Shown here: positions 49,247-57,434 of the stretch, piece by piece
Numbering within the stretch: position 1 is the first letter of the stretch
Layout: each line of letters opens with the position of its first letter
NCBI RefSeq assembly: GCF_014196765.1
Contig: NZ_JACIEE010000015.1
Coordinates: forward strand, 47,100-111,099
Direction: 5' to 3'
Length of the DNA stretch: 64,000 nucleotides
Origin: Mycoplana azooxidifex
Lineage (GTDB): Bacteria > Pseudomonadota > Alphaproteobacteria > Rhizobiales > Rhizobiaceae
Notes under the pieces: generated by a model
What the model saw: the letters and a program-made list of their open reading frames with translations, nothing else
Databases searched by the model: none
Told to the model about the DNA's origin: nothing
Translations under genes and position numbers: made by a program

Positions 49247-49247
49247 C

Positions 49248-49973
49248 TCACTCCCCCTTGTCGGCAGAGGGCGGGAGGGAGAGGGCGCGGTAGTGCGACG
49301 GGTCCGGCTCGCTGTCGGCGTCATCCGTCCAAAACCATGCGCCTTCGCCAGGCTCAAACGTGAACCAAGCGTTGTAGTAACGGCCCTTCTCGTAGGCGAG
49401 CACCTGATTATCAATGTTGATCGATTTCAAAAGCTCAAGTGGCGGTTCCTCGGGAACTTTCGTCCACCCGTCGTCCGCCTCAATCACCGCGTCGGCGTCT
49501 ACCGCATGGGTGGGGGTGGCTTCGTAGAGCGGCGTTACCTCTGCGATGAAGGGCGACGGGGACGGCTCAAACGCACTGTACGTCGTGTCCCACCCTTGGC
49601 TCCGAGAGCAGTCCTCGTACCGCCACGCCACCGGCTCCGCTTCCGGCGCAAGGGATGGGGAGGCGAGGGTGGACATTGCCGACCAAACCTTCACTGCAAC
49701 GTCGCGATAGGTGTCCGTCCCGGCGCCCCTCGAGTCCTCCTCGGCCTTCATGAGTACGACTGCACCTGCTCGCGCCATTTCGCTATGAGGGCCCACCTTC
49801 CCCGCTTCAAGCTGGGAGAGGGCGCGGGTGCGCTCGGCGAGGGCATTCGACACGATCTCCTCGCAGATACGATAGATCGCGTCTTCGTTGGCCGTTCCTG
49901 GCGCGACGTTGTTCTCTCGGCACAGGACGCGGCGGCGCTTGATCTCGGATAGAACTTCTTGCAATCCGCTCAT
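49248..49973 (-). CDS. hypothetical phage protein
   Basis: 241 aa from ATG 49973, overlapping the next gene's stop by ATGA. Helical N-terminus (LQEVLSEIKRRRVLCREN, AIYRICEEIVSNALAERTRALSQLE), then a part with VAWRYED and TPLYEA phrases common to phage hypothetical proteins, and an aromatic C-terminus. Function unknown. Confidence 0.6.
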   Translation of the reverse strand: MSGLQEVLSEIKRRRVLCRENNVAPGTANEDAIYRICEEIVSNALAERTRALSQLEAGKVGPHSEMARAGAVVLMKAEEDSRGAGTDTYRDVAVKVWSAMSTLASPSLAPEAEPVAWRYEDCSRSQGWDTTYSAFEPSPSPFIAEVTPLYEATPTHAVDADAVIEADDGWTKVPEEPPLELLKSINIDNQVLAYEKGRYYNAWFTFEPGEGAWFWTDDADSEPDPSHYRALSLPPSADKGE

Positions 49974-50197
49974 GCTCGGTTCCACTTCAAATGGTTGCGC
50001 CCGTAGACGATCCACAGTGCTAGGTTCATGGGGAGAAGGCCGTAAGCTCCGACCGCGAAGATCCAGACCAGCCACAGCGCCTGATTGGCGAGACCGAGCA
50101 GCCACGCGTTGCGCGACTTGTTGCCGGCGAGCACGGTCATGTAGATCGTGATGGCCGATAGCAGCCACGGCAGGTAGAGACGGATGACCTCACTCAT
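49970..50197 (-). CDS. small three-helix membrane protein
   Basis: 75 aa. Three hydrophobic helices (LYLPWLLSAITIYMTVLAG, WLLGLANQALWLVWIFAVG, LLPMNLALWIVYGRNHLKW) like the small PnuC/SemiSWEET-like proteins often carried by phages. Transport or superinfection roles are guesses. Confidence 0.6.
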   Translation of the reverse strand: MSEVIRLYLPWLLSAITIYMTVLAGNKSRNAWLLGLANQALWLVWIFAVGAYGLLPMNLALWIVYGRNHLKWNRA

Positions 50198-50783
50198 CTT
50201 TCGGTTCTCCTGTACGGGCGAGGACGGCGCGGAGAACGGCGTCGATCCGCCCCATGGCGTCGGTTAGTGTGCGGTGCACGTCCTTGTCCTCAACCTGGTT
50301 GCTTTCGATCGCGCCGCGAGCGTTGCGCATGCTGGTGCGGGCCTGCCCCAACGCGGCCTCAAGCCGCGAGACGCGGGCCTGCAAGACCTGCTCGCTATCA
50401 TCGAGAACCGCGAATGCGGCGGCATGCTCGTCCCGCTCCTTCTCAGCGGCTTCGCGGGCGGCGCGCTCGGTGGCGAGGGAGGCCTCTAGGCGCTCGGTGT
50501 ATTCGAACATTGCCGTTGCGTTAGGTCCGGTGTCCGTCTTTCCCGCGAAAACCTCGAAAGCCGCCTGTACCCGCTCCGGTCTCTCCTCCAGCATCCGCGC
50601 CCCTTCCGGTGCGCCCGGAACGGGAGGACGAAGGGAAAGGACATTTACCAGACCTCTGTCTCGCTCTTCCTTCGTAGAGAACGGGTATGCGGCTCGGAGC
50701 AAGCTGTCGATCTCCGAGCGTGTCAGCGTCACGGTCTCTTCCGTCACTGCGCTTGCACCTTCCGGTGCGGGGGTGGGGGTCAT
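50190..50783 (-). CDS. coiled-coil protein
   Basis: 197 aa from ATG 50783 (GGGAGG eight bases upstream). Residues about 100-180 form a long heptad-like helix (LEASLATERAAREAAEKERDEHAAAF ...). No catalytic motif. It is common in operons of small phage genes, function unknown. Confidence 0.55.
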   Translation of the reverse strand: MTPTPAPEGASAVTEETVTLTRSEIDSLLRAAYPFSTKEERDRGLVNVLSLRPPVPGAPEGARMLEERPERVQAAFEVFAGKTDTGPNATAMFEYTERLEASLATERAAREAAEKERDEHAAAFAVLDDSEQVLQARVSRLEAALGQARTSMRNARGAIESNQVEDKDVHRTLTDAMGRIDAVLRAVLARTGEPKDE

Positions 50784-50974
50784 GGGCGGGGCCTCCCCTG
50801 ACCGGCGTAGGTCGGCCCGCGGCCGCCACAGTCTGCGCAGTGGTCGCGCGTCCACCCTGGCGAACGTTCGGCCGGGCGCGCGTCGCGGCCGCCCTCCCCG
50901 CTTCGCACGGCTTCGCTCGTCGAACAGCCCGCCACCATGGCCATGGCCGCAATCATCAGCAGTCGTTTCATCAT
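50780..50974 (-). CDS. small lipoprotein
   Basis: 64 aa from ATG 50974. Signal peptide MMKRLLMIAAMAMV and lipobox VAGC; the mature part is short, charged and contains two further Cys. First gene of the minus block facing the early operon. Might act in superinfection exclusion, as small phage lipoproteins can; unproven. Confidence 0.6.
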   Translation of the reverse strand: MMKRLLMIAAMAMVAGCSTSEAVRSGEGGRDARPAERSPGWTRDHCADCGGRGPTYAGQGRPRP

Positions 50975-51042
50975 CGGAAATCCCCATTTGTCAGAACTCG
51001 GCGTGTAGGCCATTTTAGGTCTACATATTTCGACAAATACTC

Positions 51043-51070
51043 TTGCTTTTCGACAAACGCAAGTTAATAT
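51043..51070 (+). promoter_or_regulatory. early promoter (sigma70-type)
   Basis: TTGCTT (51043-51048), 16-bp spacer containing CGACAAA, then TAATAT (51065-51070). The -35 overlaps AATACTCTTGC (51036-51046), the inverse of a motif at the repressor promoter. Transcription should start at about the ATG 51078. Confidence 0.7.
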
Positions 51071-51077
51071 GCCGGAT

Positions 51078-51302
51078 ATGAAGAAGACAAAAACCACTCC
51101 CAAGCGCCCTGCGCCCCCGCCGTCGGCCGACGAACTGGCGCCGAAGTTAGAGGCAGCCCTTTCGTTAAGCGGCATGTCCCAAACACGTTTCGGCTACATC
51201 CATTTCGGCGATCCGACGTTCTTCACAAAGCTTCGCGCCGGCCGGCGGCTCTACAAGTTACGCGCCAAGGCCGAAGAGATTCTTGAAGAGTACGGGATCT
51301 GA
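51078..51302 (+). CDS. small HTH-like early regulator, probably leaderless
   Basis: 74 aa from ATG 51078; the upstream in-frame ATG 51069 lies within the -10 box. Basic, Pro-rich N-terminus then LAPKLEAALSLSGMSQTRFGYIHFGDPTFFTKLRAGRRL, a Cro-like helix-turn-helix. First gene of the early operon, transcribed away from the minus block. Predicted +1 coincides with the start codon, as in lambda PRM-cI. Probably the anti-repressor or Cro-type control protein. Confidence 0.65.
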   Translation: MKKTKTTPKRPAPPPSADELAPKLEAALSLSGMSQTRFGYIHFGDPTFFTKLRAGRRLYKLRAKAEEILEEYGI

Positions 51303-51304
51303 CC

Positions 51305-51826
51305 ATGTCCGACAAAATCGACAGAATTGCTGAAACAGCGGACGAGCCGATGCTGCCGGGTGTCGAGGGACCGATCGATCGGGCGCCGAGTACCTGGTGG
51401 AAGAATCGAGACTACGGCCAGCGTGTAATCCTAGAAGTCCCCGCCGGCGTAGACGTCCAATCTGTCCTTCCCGACGACAATCCGAAGACAGCACTCGGCA
51501 AGTTGAAGCCCGGCACCGCGGCCATCCCGCCAGTCGCCATCCTCGAGCTCGGTCGCGCCATGACGAACGGCGCGGTCAAGTACGGCCGGTTCAACTGGCG
51601 CGACAAGACGATCACCACCAGCGTCTACACCGACGCGATCGACCGCCACCTGCTGGCGTTCCGCGACGGAGAGGATCTTGCCAGCGACAGCGCCGCGCAC
51701 CACCTGGCGCATGTGATGGCGTGCTGCGCCATCCTGCTCGACGCTATCCACACCGGAAATCTCAATGATGACAGGCGCCGCGACGGGGCAGCCGCAATAG
51801 CTATTGACAGGTTTACCGGATCCTGA
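51305..51826 (+). CDS. DUF5664-family putative dNTP (dATP/dGTP) diphosphohydrolase
   Basis: 173 aa. Family phrases include KTALGKLKPGTAAIPPVAILELGRAM, GAVKYGRFNWRD, DAIDRHLLAFRDGED and HHLAHVMACCAILLDA, an all-helical MazG-like fold with acidic metal ligands. In phages it may alter nucleotide pools or enable modified bases. No base-synthesis genes are adjacent, so simple pool control is likelier. It follows the regulator gene after two bases. Confidence 0.82.
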   Translation: MSDKIDRIAETADEPMLPGVEGPIDRAPSTWWKNRDYGQRVILEVPAGVDVQSVLPDDNPKTALGKLKPGTAAIPPVAILELGRAMTNGAVKYGRFNWRDKTITTSVYTDAIDRHLLAFRDGEDLASDSAAHHLAHVMACCAILLDAIHTGNLNDDRRRDGAAAIAIDRFTGS

Positions 51827-51893
51827 TGTTTTGGATCGCAGTTAGGATCAAATTCCTATTTAGCCTTTGATGATGTGAGAGGAGATTCCTACG

Positions 51894-52361
51894 ATGTCGC
51901 TGATGAAGTCCGTTCTTGCCCTCGACCTTGGCACAAGCTGCGGCTTCTGCATCGGCACCGAGAAATCCCACATTTCCGGAACCTGGACCGTCAAGGGCGG
52001 CCGCTACGAAGGCGGTGGCATGCGGTTCGTGAAGTTCCGCCAGCGGTTACGCGAGCTACAGGCCGCGTATCCGGTCGACATCGTCTACTTCGAAGAAGTC
52101 CGTCGCCACAAGGGCGTCGATGCCGCGCATGTCTACGGCGGGCTGATGGCCGTACTGACCGAATGGTGCGAAGAACACGGCATTCCCTACGAAGGGCTGC
52201 CCGTCGGCGAGATCAAGAAGACCTGGACCGGCAACGGCAACGCTTCGAAAGAGGCGATGATGGCAGAGGCCATGGATCGCGGCTACCAGCCGGGCACCTT
52301 CGACGAGGCTGACGGTATCGCCATCTTCCACCTGGGGCTGGCGCGGCTCTCCGTTGCCTAA
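51894..52361 (+). CDS. RuvC-like Holliday-junction resolvase
   Basis: 155 aa. RNase H-fold nuclease with SVLALDLGTSCGF (D11), VYFEEV, and the C-terminal acidic block FDEADGIAI. Phage RuvC-like enzymes resolve branched replication or recombination DNA before packaging. It sits 67 bases after the DUF5664 gene and before the SNF2 helicase. Confidence 0.82.
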   Translation: MSLMKSVLALDLGTSCGFCIGTEKSHISGTWTVKGGRYEGGGMRFVKFRQRLRELQAAYPVDIVYFEEVRRHKGVDAAHVYGGLMAVLTEWCEEHGIPYEGLPVGEIKKTWTGNGNASKEAMMAEAMDRGYQPGTFDEADGIAIFHLGLARLSVA

Positions 52362-52399
52362 GTAGTTGATAGTTTCGAACTTTGTAGGACGACAGACGC

Positions 52400-53701
52400 A
52401 TGCGGCTGACCCCAGACCCGTACCAGCAGGAAGGCATCGAGTGGTTGTCCACTCGACGGCGCGCCATGCTCGCCGATGAGCCTGGGCTTGGCAAGACGAT
52501 GCAGGCCATTCGCGCCGTCGATCGGCTGCCGGCGCTGTTCGTGCTGGTCGTCTGCCCCGCCTCGCTCGTCACCCACTGGCATCGCCAGGTCGAGGAACAG
52601 TCGAACGGCACATGGTCCGTTTTCGTCACCAGTTACGAGGGGCTGGCCGGGAAGCACAAAGATTTCGTCATGACGAACAGCTGGTGCGTCGTCATCTTCG
52701 ACGAGGGCCACTTCCTCAAGAACGCCGGGTCGAAGCGCACGAAGGCCGCCTATGGCGATTTGAGCGAGCCGCCGGGCTACGAAGGTGGCGTGCTCGCGCT
52801 CGCGGACTGGTGCTGGACGCTCACCGGCACGCCGATGCCGAATCACAGCGGCGAACTCTATAGCCACCTGCGCGCGCTCGACGCCGACCGCGTGCGCTCG
52901 CCGAAGACCGGCCGCGTCTGGACGCAGCAGCAGTTCGAAGCGCACTTCTGCGAAATGCGGCACGCTTTCGTCGGCATGCAGATCGTCGGCACGAAGAACG
53001 ACGCCAAGCTGAACGAGAAGCTGGACGGCTTCATGCTGCGGCGCCTTAAAAAGGACGTGCTGCCGCAGCTGCCGAGCATTCGCTTCGGCGAGCTTTATGT
53101 CGACGCTGGCGTAACCGACGAGGACCTCGGCATCGACCCCGAGGACATCGCAAAGATTCGCGAGGCGCTCGAAACGAAGGGCGTCGAGGGGCTCAAGAAC
53201 CAGTACACCCATTTCGCAGCGCTGCGCCGGGCGACGGGCCTGGCCAAGGTCAAGCCCGTGATCGAATGGCTGCGCATGTGGCTCGAGACGACCGACAAGA
53301 AGATCGTCGTATTCGGTCACCACACCGACGCGCTGCGGGCGATCTATCACGCGCGCGGGATCAACGAGTGGGCGGTCAAGATCGAGGGCAGCACGACGCA
53401 GCCGCTGCGCCAGCCGCTCGTCGATCGGTTTCAGACGGATCCGAAGGTGCGCGTCATGATTGGCCAGATCGGCGCGGCGGGCACTGGCCTGACGATGACA
53501 GCGGCGAGCGACATGTTGTTCCTCGAGAGTTCGTGGGTGCCGGCGGACAATGCCCAGGCCTCGATGCGCATTCATCGGATCGGCCAGAAGAACGCTTGCG
53601 TGGTGCGCTTTGCGATGCTGCCGCGCTCGATCGACGAGCAGGTGCAGAAAGCGGTCATGCGCAAGTCGGAGAGCATCGCACGCGTGCTCGGCGATGCGTG
53701 A
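52400..53701 (+). CDS. SNF2-family DEAD/DEAH-like helicase
   Basis: 433 aa. Motif I DEPGLGKT (26-33), Ia CPASLVTHW, II DEGH, III LTGTPMPN, IV-VI with KIVVFGHHTDAL, IGQIGAAGTGL and QASMRIHRIGQ. A compact phage version of Swi2/Snf2 translocases, found in many podoviruses and siphoviruses next to replication genes; likely clears or remodels DNA-bound structures. Full length for the phage subgroup. Confidence 0.9.
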   Translation: MRLTPDPYQQEGIEWLSTRRRAMLADEPGLGKTMQAIRAVDRLPALFVLVVCPASLVTHWHRQVEEQSNGTWSVFVTSYEGLAGKHKDFVMTNSWCVVIFDEGHFLKNAGSKRTKAAYGDLSEPPGYEGGVLALADWCWTLTGTPMPNHSGELYSHLRALDADRVRSPKTGRVWTQQQFEAHFCEMRHAFVGMQIVGTKNDAKLNEKLDGFMLRRLKKDVLPQLPSIRFGELYVDAGVTDEDLGIDPEDIAKIREALETKGVEGLKNQYTHFAALRRATGLAKVKPVIEWLRMWLETTDKKIVVFGHHTDALRAIYHARGINEWAVKIEGSTTQPLRQPLVDRFQTDPKVRVMIGQIGAAGTGLTMTAASDMLFLESSWVPADNAQASMRIHRIGQKNACVVRFAMLPRSIDEQVQKAVMRKSESIARVLGDA

Positions 53702-53810
53702 AAAATTTGTCGAAACTATCGAAAAGAATCTATCGACAAAATTAAGCAAGAGTATTAGTGTCACCCATACACCGAACCACCCGTACCCTGCTAGAAACCA
53801 AGGAGCACAC
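53702..53810. promoter_or_regulatory. regulatory gap with CGACAAA and GCAAGAGTATT motifs
   Basis: TTTGTCGAAACTATCGAAAA and its near repeat CTATCGACAAAA flank GCAAGAGTATT (53746-53756). Both motif families recur at other prophage promoters. A plus promoter with TCGACA-17-TAGTGT is possible but weak. Confidence 0.45.
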
Positions 53811-54344
53811 ATGATTAAGATCGAGATCACCGGCGACAACGCGGCCATGGCCCTCACCGACCTTCGCCAGTTATCCGTCGCCCTGCTTGGCAGCACTGCC
53901 GCCGTCACCGCCCCGTCAAACACGGTCACGCAGGGCGCGCCCGAAACCGCATCCGCCGCCCCGGCCAAGCGCAAAGGAAAGGCCACCGAGACTGCCGCCA
54001 CCAAGTCGGCGGAAACCGAACAGGCCGCGGCCGAAGAACCGGCTGAATCTTCTGCTCCCGAGAATGTCGAAAGTTCCGAGGAAACTACGGACGACAATTC
54101 CGACACCGGCGAACCCGAGGCCCCCGAGGTCAAGGTGACGATGGACAACGCCCGCAAGTTCGCGGTCGCCTACGTTAACGACGCCGCAGCCGACCAGGAT
54201 AGCCGGCGCCAGCTTTTCAGCGAGATCACCGCGAAGTTCAGCGTCACCAAGTTCTCCGACATCCCCGATGGCCGCCTTCCGGAAGCCGTCGAGTTCGTCA
54301 AGTCGAAGCGCGCCGAGAAGGGCTTGCCCGCGGCCGAGCTTTAA
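53811..54344 (+). CDS. hypothetical acidic protein
   Basis: 177 aa from ATG 53811, with AAGGAG six bases before it. A short beta start (MIKIEITGDNAAMALTDLRQL) is followed by a long disordered Ala/Glu/Thr/Ser region (about 40-105) and a helical domain (VTMDNARKFAVAYVNDAAADQDSRRQLFSEIT ... VKSKRAEKG). The layout recalls phage DNA-metabolism accessory proteins but no name can be given. First gene after the regulatory gap. Confidence 0.6.
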   Translation: MIKIEITGDNAAMALTDLRQLSVALLGSTAAVTAPSNTVTQGAPETASAAPAKRKGKATETAATKSAETEQAAAEEPAESSAPENVESSEETTDDNSDTGEPEAPEVKVTMDNARKFAVAYVNDAAADQDSRRQLFSEITAKFSVTKFSDIPDGRLPEAVEFVKSKRAEKGLPAAEL

Positions 54345-54423
54345 GACTGAGCGGCTCGTCTGCTCAGGTTTCCGCCCTGCTGGTTCAGGGCGGTTTCCTG
54401 AACAGATAGAAGGGAGTTTCGAA

Positions 54424-54606
54424 ATGGGAAAAGTGTGGGTCGTTATGTCGAACGACTACCCAGATGCGGTCTTCGCCAGCGAGGCCGCTGCGGCGGCATA
54501 CGTGGCCGCGAAAGAAGCTGTCGCGGCGGAGCGCCCCCGCGGCTTGCGTGTCAGATGGCGCAGCTACGAATTCGTGCTGAACAAGCACTCGTCGTTCGGA
54601 GGCTGA
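54424..54606 (+). CDS. 60-aa hypothetical protein
   Basis: ATG 54424 follows AGAAGGGAG. Reads KVWVVMSNDYPDAVFASEAAAAAYVAAKEA ... VRWRSYEFVLN, like small phage proteins of one beta-helix-beta unit. Function unknown. Confidence 0.6.
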   Translation: MGKVWVVMSNDYPDAVFASEAAAAAYVAAKEAVAAERPRGLRVRWRSYEFVLNKHSSFGG

Positions 54607-54607
54607 C

Positions 54608-54814
54608 ATGATCAGCGCCCTTGGCCTTTTCGGCGTGCTCGGCTTCGCCGTCGTCAGCTTCTTTACCATGGTCGTCGGCGCGGCCGTCACGACCTACGGG
54701 CTCGCGCGGAGCTTCGAAGAAGGACAGGCCGCCGAGCGCACCTTCAACTTCGGCTTATGCCTTACCGGCGCAGGCGCCATTGGCCTCGCCATTTCCGCAG
54801 GAGCGTTTCTATGA
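54608..54814 (+). CDS. small two-helix membrane protein
   Basis: 68 aa. Two hydrophobic segments (LFGVLGFAVVSFFTMVVGAAVTTYGLA and LCLTGAGAIGLAISAGAFL) separated by a charged loop. Coupled by ATGA to the next gene. No known role. Confidence 0.55.
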   Translation: MISALGLFGVLGFAVVSFFTMVVGAAVTTYGLARSFEEGQAAERTFNFGLCLTGAGAIGLAISAGAFL

Positions 54815-55092
54815 GCGAGAAAATCAAAGATGGCGGCCCGGCGTTCCCCGCCGAGTATTTCGACCCCGCGGTGTTCGCCGACCTTCGTGCGACCGAGGGA
54901 ATGCATTCGGCCAAGGCCCTCGCCACCGGTGTCAGCAAAGGCATGAGTTTGCGCGACTGGTTCGCCGGGCAAGCGCTCGCCGGCTTCATGGCCAATAAGG
55001 ATCGGCCCATCACATTTGCGCACGAAGACGCCGCGTGGTGCTACACCCTCGCCGACGCGATGTTAGTCGCCCGGAAGGATGGTGCCGAATGA
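54811..55092 (+). CDS. conserved phage hypothetical protein
   Basis: 93 aa, start overlapping the previous stop (ATGA). GGPAFPAEY, GMSLRDWFAGQALAGFMA and YTLADAMLVARK are phrases shared by many small early phage proteins of unknown function. Confidence 0.7.
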   Translation: MSEKIKDGGPAFPAEYFDPAVFADLRATEGMHSAKALATGVSKGMSLRDWFAGQALAGFMANKDRPITFAHEDAAWCYTLADAMLVARKDGAE

Positions 55093-56426
55093 GCACCATC
55101 GCCCACACCGAGCGCAAGCACGCCACGCTGGCACCGTCCGCGGCCCATCGCTGGATGGTCTGCCCCGGCTCGATCGCCATGGAGCAGCCCTTCCCCAACG
55201 TCTCGAGCAGCTACGCCGCGCAGGGCACCGCAGCCCACGAACTCGCCGGCTGGTGCCTGGCGAACGATGAGCAGCCCGAGGACCACCTGGGGCTCTGGAT
55301 CGACACGAAGGCCGAACACGGCAACATCTTCGTCGATCTCACCGACGACGAAGGGCCGCACGAAGAAAACCGCTACTGGCCGATCGACGACGACATGGTC
55401 GAGGCGGTGACCGTCTATACCGATTTCGTCCGCTCGCTGCTGAAAGACCACAAGGACGCCGAACTCGACGTCGAGCAGCGGCTGGACATGACGCACCTGC
55501 ATCCGGACATCTTCGGCACGGGTGACGCCACGGTCTACATCGAGAGCGAGCGCCATCTGCACGTCTGCGACTACAAGCACGGCAAGGGCGTGGCCGTCGA
55601 CGCGAAGAACAATCCGCAGCTGCTGCTCTACGGCGCCGGCGCGGCCATGCGCTTCCACAACCGCCCGCTCGAGAAGGTGACGCTGCACATCATCCAGCCC
55701 CGTGCGCCGCACCCGAAAGGCCGGATCCGCAGCGACCCGCTCGACCTGTTCAGCCTGTTCGAGTTCGAGGACGACATCAAGACGTCCGCGGCCCTTGTTG
55801 ACGCGGCCACGCGCGATTTCGGCGCGGCGACCGGCGTCGACGGCCGGATCGACAACAGCACATGGCCAACGGTCTATCTCAAGGCCGGCGAGCACTGCGG
55901 CTTCTGCCGGGCGCATGCGATTTGCCCGACGGCCCGCGCCGCCGCACTTGAACTGGCGCAGGCCGAGTTCAGCGACACTGGAGAGATGACCTTGCCCGAT
56001 TTCACGCAGATGGACCCCGACCAGATGGCCACCTACATGGCCCAGGCCGAACAGGTGGTCGCGCATTTCGCGGCCTTCAAGGTCTACGCCCACGCGGAAG
56101 CCTGCGCCGGCCGGATGCCATCGGGCATGAAGCTCGTCGCCAAGCGCGCCACCCGCAAGTGGCGTGACGCCGACGCCGTGGTCGACGACCTGATGATCGC
56201 CGGTCTCGGCAAGGCCGATCTCTACACCGAGAAACTCAAGAGCCCGGCCCAGGTCGAGAAGGTCATGAAGAAAAAAGCTTTCGAGAAATGGGTCGCCGAC
56301 GGCACCGACGAGGACGGCGTCGGCCCGGTCGTCAGCCAGTCCAGCGGCACGAACCTCGTGCCGGTCAACGATCCCCGCCCGGCCGTCAAGGCCGATGCGG
56401 CAAGCGATTTCGACGCCGTCGAATAG
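55089..56426 (+). CDS. DUF2800 protein, PD-(D/E)XK Cas4/RecB-type nuclease
   Basis: 445 aa from ATG 55089, coupled by ATGA. The nuclease core is near residues 120-190 (DIFGTGDATVYIESE, HVCDYKHGKGVAVDAKNNPQLLLYGAG, with Asp-x-Lys catalytic pattern). The Cys cluster CGFCRAHAICPTARA (with an early Cys in MVCPGS) is typical of iron-sulphur exonucleases. It precedes the DUF2815 gene, the usual pair, suggesting a phage recombination/replication module. Confidence 0.85.
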   Translation: MSTIAHTERKHATLAPSAAHRWMVCPGSIAMEQPFPNVSSSYAAQGTAAHELAGWCLANDEQPEDHLGLWIDTKAEHGNIFVDLTDDEGPHEENRYWPIDDDMVEAVTVYTDFVRSLLKDHKDAELDVEQRLDMTHLHPDIFGTGDATVYIESERHLHVCDYKHGKGVAVDAKNNPQLLLYGAGAAMRFHNRPLEKVTLHIIQPRAPHPKGRIRSDPLDLFSLFEFEDDIKTSAALVDAATRDFGAATGVDGRIDNSTWPTVYLKAGEHCGFCRAHAICPTARAAALELAQAEFSDTGEMTLPDFTQMDPDQMATYMAQAEQVVAHFAAFKVYAHAEACAGRMPSGMKLVAKRATRKWRDADAVVDDLMIAGLGKADLYTEKLKSPAQVEKVMKKKAFEKWVADGTDEDGVGPVVSQSSGTNLVPVNDPRPAVKADAASDFDAVE

Positions 56427-56486
56427 GCGTCGAATACGGCGCGCCTGCCGGCCGGATAACTGGCGGGAACCATATGGAGCAAGATA

Positions 56487-57122
56487 ATGTCTGATGTTTT
56501 GATGAAAGCGTTCAAGTCGGAAAAGAGCGGCAATATCATCACTTGCCAGCTGCGGATGATGTACGCCAATCTGATCACGCCGGGTTTCCCGTCGAAGAAG
56601 GAACGCGATCCTAAGAAGAAGCAGTGGGGCGCCACCGGTCTTGTGCCCGCGAAGGCCAATATCGACGTGTTACGCGAGGCGATCGATGAAGTCATCGACG
56701 CCAATCTCACGGCGGCGCAGAAAGCCAAGGCCAAGATCGTGATGCCGATCAAGGAAACGGCGGCGGACTCGAGCCTGGCGATCTATGCCGACGAGTTCCC
56801 GTATTTCCTGCGGATGAACACGAAGTGCTTCGATCGCCAGGGCAAACCCCGGCCGGCGCCGGAGGTCGTCTACGCCAAGAACGGCGCGCCGGTTCAGGAA
56901 GCCGACGAGGCCGACGAACTCTACAACGGCCGCTGGTTCCGTTCGTCGCTGAATCCCTACTGGTACGACAACGAGAATATCGGTGTCAGCCTCGGCCTCG
57001 TCAACGTCCAGCTGCTCAAGCACGACGAGCCGCTCGCCGGCGGCAAGGTCAAGGCCGATCGGGAATTCGAACCGGTCGAAGGGCTCGAGGACCTCGAGGA
57101 CGAAGGCGCGGCGTTCGAATGA
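56487..57122 (+). CDS. DUF2815 single-strand DNA-binding protein (gp2.5-like)
   Basis: 211 aa. OB-fold-like text (KEDPK.. start, GATGLVPAKANIDVLREAIDEV, YAKNGAPVQEADEADELYNGRWFRSSLNPYWYDNENIGVSLGLVNVQLLK) and an acidic C-terminal tail (EPVEGLEDLEDEGAAFE) as in ssDNA-binding proteins that recruit partners. Immediately after the DUF2800 nuclease. Likely protects replicating or resected DNA. Confidence 0.82.
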   Translation: MSDVLMKAFKSEKSGNIITCQLRMMYANLITPGFPSKKERDPKKKQWGATGLVPAKANIDVLREAIDEVIDANLTAAQKAKAKIVMPIKETAADSSLAIYADEFPYFLRMNTKCFDRQGKPRPAPEVVYAKNGAPVQEADEADELYNGRWFRSSLNPYWYDNENIGVSLGLVNVQLLKHDEPLAGGKVKADREFEPVEGLEDLEDEGAAFE

Positions 57123-57370
57123 GCACGATCGGCCACAACAGCGTCGCCGGCAAAGAACTCGGCGATTTCATCGACCGCATCGAGCGGCTCGAAAGCGAGA
57201 AGGCCGAGCTCGCGGGCGACATTCGCGACGTCTACGGAGAGCTCAAAGGCCGGGGCTACGACGCCAAGACTGTCCGCAAGATCGTCCGCATGCGCAAGCA
57301 GGACGCCAACAAGCGGGCGGAAGAAGAAGCCCTGACCGAGACCTACCTGCACGCCCTCGGCATGCTCTGA
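57119..57370 (+). CDS. GapR-like (DUF2312) DNA-binding protein
   Basis: 83 aa from ATG 57119 (overlap ATGA). The family signature LGDFIDRIERLESEKAELAGDIRDVYGELKGRGYDAKTVRKIVRMRKQD is almost complete. Chromosomal GapR encircles overtwisted DNA ahead of forks and helps replication in alphaproteobacteria; the phage copy may do the same for phage forks or compete with the host's. Confidence 0.9.
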   Translation: MSTIGHNSVAGKELGDFIDRIERLESEKAELAGDIRDVYGELKGRGYDAKTVRKIVRMRKQDANKRAEEEALTETYLHALGML

Positions 57371-57434
57371 GCGATTGCGGGCGTGGGACAACTGCGCCCG
57401 CAATGTCGAAAGAAACGATCACTGGAGACCTACA

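Noticed and set aside
53733..53761. Promoter TCGACA-17-TAGTGT before the 53,811 gene
   Set aside because: The -10 matches the consensus at too few positions; kept only as part of a regulatory gap.
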